NCBI RefSeq assembly: GCF_013426205.1
Contig: NC_089428.1
Span: forward strand, 806,001-870,000
Origin: Metarhizium brunneum
Lineage: Eukaryota; Ascomycota; Sordariomycetes; Hypocreales; Clavicipitaceae
DNA: 64,000 bases
Direction: 5' to 3'
In this document: one piece after another, positions 55,480-64,000 of the stretch
Layout: each line of letters starts with the position of its first letter
Position numbering within the stretch: the stretch's first letter is position 1
Program-made: the position numbers and the translations under genes
The notes under the pieces: model-generated
What the model was told of the DNA's origin: nothing
What the model saw: only the letters and a program-made list of their open reading frames with translations
Database searches by the model: none

Positions 55480-57803
55480 GGTGTCTAGGGGTGCTGGATA
55501 CGCGGGGAGTATATTTGGAGAATTGCTTGGAAAGAGATGAAGGTTGCCCGACTCTGTTGGATATATCTACATTACTCCAGCACTGTTCTGAAGAAGATAA
55601 ATGCCGCACCCCGACTTTGTGATGCCCTGCCGAGGTCAAGCCTCGTTGCCGTTCACAAAGGTTTAACGCACGCAGCCTCACTTTCTTGGCCGAGGGTTGC
55701 AATGAGAGTCCTGGTCGTTGACAAATCGTCGGCATAGAAAGATCTGCCACGTAACTTGACTGGTCCTTTGCTTTCAAGGTGGGGTTGAACTGATGGTGTC
55801 GATATCAGTTTGAAGAAACTTAGTTTCAGCATTCTCCATCAAACGATGCATCATTCACCCCAGGCTCCGGAGTTGATGAATTCGGCAGTGCGAATATTGG
55901 CCGCGTTGTGCCGACGCGTCAGCTTTGACAGCCTTATTTCACTCACTGTACATGAATCCAATATGTGTCATCAAACCTGAAACCGGAAATCTTGATCCAT
56001 CCATGTCTTCGGCAGTCATGTATGTAAACGGCCTTGCAGGGGGCTTTGCTTTCATGCGTCAGTTGCGCCCGGCAAGTAAGCAGAACGGCAGAGTGAAGCG
56101 GGTTATATGACTAGATCGGAGTACTCCGTGCTCTGTCATTTATCTGCCGAAATGAACATGAAAAAATCCGGTTCTACTTTGGCTTTATGCAACACGAATA
56201 GGCAACTTATCTGTAAGTGAGAGTTTCTCGGCAATCTCGGGGGGAATTCTCGGCGTCAATACTAATCCGCCATATACTTTATATAATTGACGCGGCAAGC
56301 CTTGAATTTTAATTACAGCTACTCTTTAGCCTAGCCTTGTATGAGTTGCTATAAGAAATTCTACATGTGCTTTTACATCGAAAATTGTACATGTAAATAC
56401 CTGACCCGATTAGGTTCAGCGCCTGCTGCATAACTGCGTGTCTAGTTACCCCCAGACATAAAATTCACCCCGCACTGCCTAATCCGGATTGTTGCCTATA
56501 ATTGAATGTGGTCGCGGGGAGAGGTGTGAGAGATGCCGGTGAGCATGATGACGACGACGGCAACCGTCTGAAAGCTGGTCAACTGCAGCAGAATCATGGC
56601 GTCCAATCACGCAAAGGCATCATTCAGCAGATGTCGGCCGCCCAAGGTGATGATCCCCGGCAAAGGCAAGTAGCCAACAACTCGGCATTTCTAGGCCGAC
56701 GTCAAACCAATAAAGCGCTGGAATTGTCACACCTCTCTGCCGTTGCTGCAACCACGATGGCACGGCGTCAAGACTGCTTTACTCCAAAGTCATTACTGCA
56801 CAAGGCAGACGCGGAACGTCTTCCCCGGCTCAACTTTATTTTGGTTGTCATTGCAATAGTGACTAGACCCTTTGGCTTTCATGATGTGTCAAATATTCAT
56901 CGCCGCCACCATCATGACCGCATGCATGATTTTGCATGTGGTGGTCAGCCGCGGCCATCATTTGTAATACGAAATCTGTCGTGCGACGTGACAACATTCG
57001 ATCCGGTAAAGCTTCCCGCGAACAGTCCTTTGCACGTTTTGGAGATGAAACAAGGACCGCCCAGCGACAAGAAGGAAATGAGGGAGATTTCCGCTACATC
57101 TTTCTCTGATGTTGCTCTTATCCAATTTTGCTAATTGCCAAGAGAAATCCCTTATGTAGCATGAGACAAGGTGGTCACTGGTAACATTGTACATGACTTT
57201 GCCCGCGGTTATACCCGAAGGATGATGTTGCGGGGTTATATATCCCGTCAATACGAGCAGAGGGCATTGTTGAACCCAGACGATAATGTCTTACAAGGAT
57301 TGTCCTAACTATTGCTCTGAATAGGATAAAAAACAAGTCGCAACACAACTTATCACAGCCTCGTCACTCTGGTCTTGCAACCCCCTCACACTCTTCGAAA
57401 CCCACAGGTATGATGGGTGGCAATGGGAAGGTTTGGAACGGGCTGAACTGGCAGACATGCGTTCCCGCCAAGGATAGTGCATCGGGCATCTACCTGATGG
57501 CCATATGACGGCTCGGGATGAGATGCCGATGCTGCCTCTTTGAAACGGTGAATTGACAGCCCTTCTAAATGTCAGCCTCACTATTGCCTATCAACCCATG
57601 CCTGCCAGCATGAATGCTACCGTTGCAACTTCAGGGTGTGGTCCCAAAAAAATCCCCGAGAGCAGTCTTGGTAGAGTATTTAAACAGAACAAGAGAAGCA
57701 AAGAGTTCACGTCCTCCATCGTATATACAGGCACATCCAGCAACACCATATTCGCGTCAAGTACACTTCTGAGCATCCCATCGTAAAACTAAAACCTGCA
57801 ATC
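55480..57803. other. 2.3 kb divergent intergenic region between two lectin-like genes
   Basis: It holds both promoters, including TATAT elements near 55510 and 55560 for the minus-strand gene and a GTATTTAAAC near 57675 for the plus-strand gene. A 633-base open frame at 56502-57134 starts at a non-ATG codon and has no motif. I see no gene. Confidence 0.5.
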
Positions 57804-58435
57804 ATGTCTCTCAAACCTGCGGTATGTGCTTCCAGCCGAGTCTTAGCTGAACTCACTAACCCTCTCCCAAGCCCGGTGATGATAAACATGCTTCTTCCGC
57901 TCTATCCGCCACCCGCACTGAAAGCGGTGAAACGTACATCTTCTACTTTGATTCCAAGAACAAGATTTGCTACCTGAAGGGCTCAGGCACCGGCTCCTAC
58001 GCAGAGTACTCGGTATCCATGAAAAATGACGGAGTGTCCACTGCCGCTGTTGGCGACACTCGTACCCTGACCTCGACTCTCTTTGACCAAGAGCAGGCAA
58101 GTCTCCCCCTGGTTTGCGAACAGGTAACATGATTTGATTCCACTCACTAACGACACTGTACTCGACAGGTTCACGTCTACTATGTGCAAAATGACTATAT
58201 CAAAGCTGCCTGGTGGCACGTGCATGACGGTGAATGGAGGACTGGTCTCATCAACGCGAAAGGGTACAAGGTGACACGGGGCACTGGAATTTCTTCTCTT
58301 GGACAGCAGGAGCTCCATGGCAAGCCTGGCCAACATCGCCTCGAGGTGTATTTCAATGACCAGGACAACGAGGACAAGTTTTCTGTGGCATACTTTAAAG
58401 ACAAGGAATGGCACAAGGCGGTTGTCGAGGTGTAA
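57804..58435 (+). CDS. Small lectin-like propeller-fragment protein with a probable GC-AG intron
   Basis: Exons 57804-57821 (MSLKPA), 57872-58096 and 58169-58435 give 169 aa. Blade-like units are TYIFYFDSKNKICYLKGSG and VHVYYVQNDYIKAAWWHVHD followed by EWRTGL, similar to the fucose-lectin family and to the neighbour at 54298-55479. The length would allow only about three blades, so it may oligomerise or be a remnant of a larger protein. The second intron starts with GCAAGT, a typical GC-AG donor. A GT donor 27 nt further on (58124) would add nine residues in frame. No signal peptide is seen. It converges with the NLR gene. Confidence 0.55.
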
Positions 58436-58858
58436 TGATGCTGCATCTTGAGCAAGACTTTGTTGCGTCGACGATGGTTCCAACGGATGGCACTGATAAT
58501 TCGGTATTCGGCGCCAGATTGAATTCAGTCATTTACTGGCAAATTCTGTCAATGTACTGTTATTCGCCACTGCTTCTTTTTACTTGTGCGCACTGCTTCC
58601 CCTTAATAAAACACCATGGCAACCAGTGGAACCGGCCAAACGGACCGTGCCACTACTCCCAGTGACTCATGTGTCTAGCAGCTTTATCTTCTAGCTAGTC
58701 GGGTAAAAGACATGCCGCGGCCTGACAGACCTCTACGGAACTGCGGATTCCTCAATTGAGAAGCCCTTCTTGAACTGCTAGCAGGGGTGTTGAATCGACT
58801 AGAACCCATCAATGAATTCAGAGACTGCAGCATTTCTGCAGACCCCAAATATCTAGAC
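58436..58858. other. Convergent 3' region between lectin-like and NLR genes
   Basis: This 423 bp interval holds the two 3' UTRs; an AATAAA near 58604 on the plus strand could be a poly(A) signal. No gene is seen. Confidence 0.5.
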
Positions 58859-61800
58859 TCAGCTAAGCCACCGGCCTCGTCCTTGGCCAGGTCCAAATTC
58901 CACGTTGCATTTGAGGTCAACGTCGAGACCGGCTTCATGCGGCGTCATCTCCGTCGAGAACCTAAACAGTAGCACATCACCTGAAGCGCACCCCAGCACA
59001 ACCTTGTGGCCGTCAACGTGTGAGTAAGCGGGTACATACTTGGCTGGGATGAAGATAACCTTCTCGTTCCTCCATGTAATATACCAGTTCTCGTCCTCGT
59101 CGCTGTAGCTGATGCCGTACGGGTGTCGCCCAGGTGGCAATGACTGTGGCTGCTGTGTCTCGGGCTCGACAGGTGAGGACCCTGGACATATGAGAGGAAG
59201 GGCGCCGTACGCGGTCATCACATAGTCGGTGGAGATGCCATCGAACCACAGTGTCCGCGAGAACCACCTTGCGATCTTGATTAGAGGTCCCTCGAATTGT
59301 TCCGTCTGCACGTCATATGTTCGCAACTTGAGGCCGTCCGACAAGAGAATCCTGCGTGAGTCCGGGTAAAAAAGTACCAAGTGAAAAAAACACGGAAAGT
59401 AATGCGGATTTGAGTCTATTATGATCTTTTCTCTCCACGTCGAGGAGCCCGACTCGCGCTCCCAGACCTGCACCGTGACTCCGCCGGAGGCAAGGTACTG
59501 TCCATCGGGGGAGAAAGCGACGGCCGGGGCGTAGCCTTCGGGCTGTCGCAGGATCTGCGGGGGATCACCATTTCTGCTTTCCAAGTCCCAGACGCGTACG
59601 GTGGAGTCATCTGACGCCGATGCTATGAATTGCCCGTCTGGCCCAAACACTGCACACCGAACCGGGGCCTCGTGGCCGGAAAACGAGCGCCGTAACTTTC
59701 CACTGGGTACGTGATAGGCCCGGACGGTTCGATCGTTGGAAGCAGACGCTACACTCTGTCCATCGTGTGAGAAGGCGATCGAGTTCACCTCGTCGTCGTG
59801 TCCCATACGCTCGGCGTTGCGCAGTCGCTTGCCTGTCTCGCCGTCCCATAGGTGGATAGTGCCGTCCGTCATGGCAGACGCCACGCAGCGGCCGTCGAGG
59901 GAGACAGTTAGCGCACAGATGCGATGGGCATCAGCCAGGAAACTGTCTGCTTCTTTCTCTACTTCATGGACGTTTGCCTGTTCCTTGGGCTCGTCGTACC
60001 AAAGCCGTATCGTGAAATCCTGAGAGCACGAAGCCAGATACGGACCCTGTGGCGAGAATGCGACCGAAGTTACGAAATCTGTGTGTCCACGAAGCACCTG
60101 AGTGAGCTGCTCCATCTTGTAATTCCATACGTCAATGACGCAATTTCTACTGGCTACTGCCAGTTGAGAACCGTCGCGCGAGAATGCAAGAGATAGAACT
60201 TGGTCGCTCGAGAATGCAAGAGATAAAACATGGTCGCTCGACCGTGACAGCTTTTGTATCTCGTTGCCCGTCAAGGCATCCCAAACTCGGATAGTTGCGT
60301 CGTCTGAGCCAGAGGCGATGTGATGGCCGATGGGGGAGAAGGCAACGCAATTGATGGCTTCCTCGTGGCCGTTGAGGGTTCGGAGGAGCGCGTAAGTTTG
60401 CCCGTCCCAAATGTTAACTTTTTTATCTTCCCCGCCCGACACCAAGAATCTCCCGTCGGGCGAGAGCACGACGCTGCTGATAGAGCCCCCGTGTGCTTCG
60501 AACCTCTTCCAAAGCTCAGGCTTATTATCCACACTAAGATCCCAGACATACAAGCTTTGACCGGAGGCCGCCACGAGCTTTTTGCCATTCGGCGCGAAGC
60601 TAACGGCATCCACCCACCCCCAATGGCCTGAGAGGGTTCCGACGGGACGTCCAGTTGTGGCATTCCAGAGCCTCACGGTTGAGTCGGCCGCTCCCGATGC
60701 CACGAGACCAGTGCGAGAGAAGTCCAAGCAGAGTATCCAGTGGGTGTGGCCGCGGAGAGTATGCTGCGCCGTCCCTGCCTGGACGTCCCAGATGCGCACA
60801 GTCCTGTCATCCGAGCCGGAGGCCAATTGGGTCCCATCAGCGGAGAAAGCGATACATCGAACATAGTCGCCATGGCCACGGAGAGATTGAAACTCGTGGC
60901 TTGGATGATTTTCCATCAATGGCCGGGTGACTACCCACTGGGGCATTGATCCTTGCTTCACGACGCTTGAGCTGGGCCAGAACAGACGGGTATCCTGGAC
61001 CAGGGATGCATCCGGTCTGTTGACTGATCTGTGAAAACGGAGGAGTCGATGCGCGTCACGAACGACCGGGAGCAGCTTGTTTGTGCTACTCAGCTTAGCC
61101 TGTTTGTTCAATCAGTCGTTATGACTCCATAAAGGAAACGAAATGTCCTGACCGAACAAGTATGCAAAGATGGACGTAAACTTACTACCAAGAACGCCTC
61201 CAGACGTAACAGCATAGTCGCAGACGTCGAAAGTCGCCCCATCGAGCCCAGGATCTTGAGCCAGTGAACGAAGTAGTTTTCCAGAAACAAAGTCACCGCC
61301 TCTGTCACTTCCGGATGTTTATCAATATTCGTTATCTCACGTATATGTCTCATCCAGTAAATTGACGTATACCTAACCGGAGCCAGGCAGGCCTCTAGGT
61401 CAACCTGCTTGGTAGCGACAGCCGACCCGGTAAGTATTTCCTCGTCTAGAAAGGCGGATAAGGAGTTGATGGCCCGTTCCGATATACGCAAGTGGGCTTG
61501 CGAGGTGGCCGACGGCAGGAAAATATGCTGTCGCGCGTAGTCCTTGGTAGACAGGTGCTGAAAGCACACAAAGTTATCGCGAACTTCCAAGAACGGAGAG
61601 CACTTCTTCACTATGGTCAACACGTCCACACCCTCCCGAAGTTCCGCCAGGGCTGATAGTTCGGATATATGCAGCGGCTGATAGGCGACAGCCATTGTCG
61701 AAAGAACCTCTCTGCAGAAGCTAGGCTCCTCGCGAGGAAGTTGCTGAATCCTAGATCCTATTTTGTCGTACAATTTCTGTAGGTCGTCGGGCATCTCCTG

Positions 61801-63520
61801 CAAGACTTCGACGGCATACCACTTCTCTTCTTCCCGTAGAGCTGTGCAAACAATGTTTACCCACAAGAAATTACGATGGGGCCGTTGTCGGATTTTCCGC
61901 ACTATCTCGCTTTCAAGAGCCTCTCCGTAGCTCTTTTCTTGGGCCAATTCAGAGACCTTGTGAGTTATGTGTCTGTCCACAGCTTCAATAAGAGCTCGAG
62001 GGCTCGGACTAGCATCGAGGCTCAAATGGCAACAGCCTCCTCCTTCTTCTAATGCCATTTCAGTAGTGTCTGTGTAGCTGCTAGACACTAGCCATCGAAC
62101 CTTGGACGACAAGGACCTTGATACAGATATCAAGTGTAAGAAGTCATCCAGGCCAGGTCCATCATCAGTGGAGCACTGGTCGATAGCGTCGACCAAGAAG
62201 TATGTTTTTTCAAAGTTGGGATCTTGTATCATGCTGTAAAATGCCCGCGATAAGGCGAGAAAGTCACTTTGGTCGTCAAGGTATTTTCCTCGAGTTGAAG
62301 TGCGCGGTTCGTCCCAGTGCCTGTCAAGTAACGGTTGCTGCTCAAGCAAGCACCAGATCAGACCCTTCAGCACAGCTGCTACATTGTCTGATCTAAATGT
62401 GCTGCTGCCGCAGAAGAAGAAGGCCAACTTGGCCGTAACGGGCTCCTCTTTCCCCCTTGCTGAAAGCTGACTTGCGATCGCGGCGAAGAGCAGCGTCTTA
62501 CCTCGACCAGGGTCTCCGCTCACCCACAGCAATTTCGGATCAGCCTTGTCCCAACCAAGGAATTCCTTATACTCCTGCGTCGATAGAATCCACTGGTAAA
62601 GGTCGGGCAGAGAATAGCTTCCTCCCGGCTCGAGACGCCGCGTCCACTTCCTCAGGGCTATGTGCAAGTCCCGCATTAACTGGCTCTCCTTGTCCGGTCG
62701 CGACTGCTCCTTATCGTGGACAGATATCTCTTCAAGAAGCTTCTCAAGTTGCACCTTGACTTGAGAACAATTTAATAGCGAAAAGGCCTTCTCTGCCTCA
62801 TCTACTTGGCGTTTTGCCTCGCTTCTGTCGAGTGGGACTTGTTCGATCTCGTGGGTGACGCCGGCGAAATCAAAATAAAGGCGGCCAAAATGAAAACACA
62901 CAATTCTTATTTCGTACAATAGAATGGCCCTGTATAGGTCGATGAGTTTTTTTCTGGGCTCATCGTGGACCTCGTCGACTTTTTCTTCATTGTCACCGGC
63001 GGGTGGTGTCAGAACCCTGTGCAAGTTGCAAAACCACTCTAGCTTGGATATGAGATTGATAAAATCCAAGTAATCACTCTTGGCCTCCGTCACCAGACTT
63101 TGAGTGATGAGCAGAACCTGTATATGGGATCGGTTGTCAGATCTATGCGTGCTCAGTCTGGAAGACATTATTCCGTACCATTAAAGAGTAACAAGCACCA
63201 GCCCAGGCGAGGGCGGCATGTGGCATACTTTGCGCGATCTTCTGAAGGCCAGTTACCTCGTCGCTCGACTCTTCACCGATTTCGTTGAACCAGGTGTCTA
63301 TTAGTTGCTGCATCTGCAAGCGTCTGGCCAGTGTATCCGCCTGGTTGATCATGTTTTCGGCGGGCATCGGAAATATTGGACTAAGCAGGGTCGAATGAAA
63401 GTCTCGTCTCCGAATGCCGGTAGACAGAATTTCCAAAATTACCTCGTACCACCTCATCATCTTCGGATGCTCTTCTTTGAGCTGGTTGTACGCCGCATCC
63501 CATAGCCGCGCAGCCTCCAT
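58859..63520 (-). CDS. NACHT-WD40 STAND protein (NWD-type NLR, HET-E/HET-D class)
   Basis: Exons 63520-63179, 63117-61186 and 61099-58859 give 1504 aa from the first in-frame ATG. Homology-like sequence continues upstream to about 63650 (PKGKNPIRPQSPAST), so the real start may lie in an unseen upstream exon. Order: an NWD N-terminal helical domain (LWDAAYNQLKEEHPKM onward), a NACHT NTPase with P-loop GDPGRGKT (about 314-321) and Walker B-like YFLVDAIDQC, a helical winged region, then about 12-14 WD40 repeats from ~830 (for example GHGDYVRCIAFSADG..RIWD; GHEEAINCVAFSPIG..RVWD). The repeats suit two propellers. STAND proteins of this type sense ligands through the WD repeats and trigger heterokaryon incompatibility or other immune-like responses. 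Walker B has Asp-Gln where Asp-Glu is usual. A 30 bp tandem duplication lies in one WD repeat. Confidence 0.88.
60181..60240. repeat. In-frame 30 bp tandem duplication inside a WD40 repeat
   Basis: Units 60181-60210 and 60211-60240 are identical except at two positions. On the coding (minus) strand they add ten residues, giving the doubled core DHVLSLAFSSDQVLSLAFS in the sixth WD repeat. Confidence 0.85.
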
Positions 63521-64000
63521 CGACGAAGTAGAGGCCGGAGATTGCGGCCGAATGGGGTTTTTACCTTTTGGGGCCTGGGGGTAGTGAACCGAGTCGCTCT
63601 CGGGTGAAGGCGGGAGCTTGATCTTGCCTTTGGGCAATTTACCGTCAATGTCGAGGATTAGATTATTGACCAGAAATCCTATTGCGCGAATACTTGAAGG
63701 ATGGATGTTAGAGACGGATGCTTTATCCGGTGGGAGATGGAGACGACCCCAGAAAGCTATTGGAAAGCGAAAACACCAAACACGGGCTTGATAAAGAGTT
63801 GGTGGCGAGGCGAGGCGGTGGCCCAAGGCTGCCCGATGGGCAGACGATGGGTGTGCTCGCCAGCTTCCATGTCCGCTCGCACATGCATACAGCCAGCAAA
63901 AACAGAGGCTCGTCACAAAAGCATTGATTAGAGGTCCAAGTTCTTCTTTGTGAGGGTGCCACCCCAAAAATTAGCTATCACGGCCACACCTGTCCCAATC
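63521..64000 (-). other. Possible 5' exon/leader of the NLR gene, running to the window edge
   Basis: The minus-strand frame of the NLR's first exon stays open to 63967 but without an ATG. The part near 63521-63650 is Pro/Ser/Lys-rich, as in NWD N-termini, and may be coding. Upstream of that (63660-63967) the translation looks non-coding. The start codon may lie in an intron-separated exon beyond the window. Confidence 0.4.

Noticed and set aside
56502..57134. Open frame of 210 codons between the two lectin-like genes
   Set aside because: It starts at a non-ATG codon, has no domain pattern and shows low-complexity charged sequence. Minus-strand hydrophobic fragments in the same place contain stops.
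1..64000. CRISPR arrays, rRNA genes and tRNA genes
   Set aside because: I saw no regularly spaced direct repeats, no rRNA-like sequence and no cloverleaf I could defend by eye. A tRNA scan could still find one.

Overview
This window is nuclear DNA of a filamentous ascomycete, most likely a sordariomycete of the Hypocreales type (inferred from gene content; no species is claimed). The evidence is many short GT-AG introns (about 45-130 nt) with CTAAC-like branch points, a CTF1/FarA-type Zn2Cys6 regulator, a siderophore-iron transporter, a NACHT-WD40 STAND protein, fungal lectin-like genes, and C-to-T decay of coding frames that resembles repeat-induced point mutation (RIP). There is no bacterial-style operon.

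Layout. 1-26.2 kb is mostly GC-rich core sequence: the 3' end of an NAD(P) malic enzyme, a 4.9 kb non-coding gap, a six-exon CTF1/FarA-like fatty-acid/cutinase regulator, a KAR9/GAR-domain cytoskeletal protein, a membrane-anchored GH16 glucanase with an in-frame TGA, a GT2 membrane glycosyltransferase of the ZtGT2 type, and a membrane-anchored endonuclease/exonuclease/phosphatase (EEP) protein with a complicated 5' leader.

26.2-42.7 kb is an accessory, repeat-bearing tract. It holds an S8 subtilase broken by one in-frame TAG, a small secreted cysteine-rich protein, a short-form orotidine-5'-phosphate decarboxylase with one intron, and a seven-exon MACPF-like protein. Between them lie AT-rich repeat copies (27.5, 36.8 and 37.6 kb) and a duplicated promoter-like segment (32.7 and 36.2 kb).

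42.7-48.9 kb returns to core genes: an LtrA-family membrane protein, then LSG1 (60S export GTPase) and LTV1 (40S biogenesis) transcribed divergently from a 433 bp shared promoter. 49.5-52.5 kb holds a methyltransferase pseudogene with seven nonsense codons and no frameshift, then a siderophore-iron transporter with an ATCTGATAA site upstream. 53-64 kb holds two divergent lectin-like genes and a large NWD-type STAND/NLR gene, a possible recognition or non-self-response neighbourhood.

Exon coordinates below were derived by hand from reading-frame continuity across GT-AG (once GC-AG) junctions. Functions are inferred from remembered family motifs; no database search was run.
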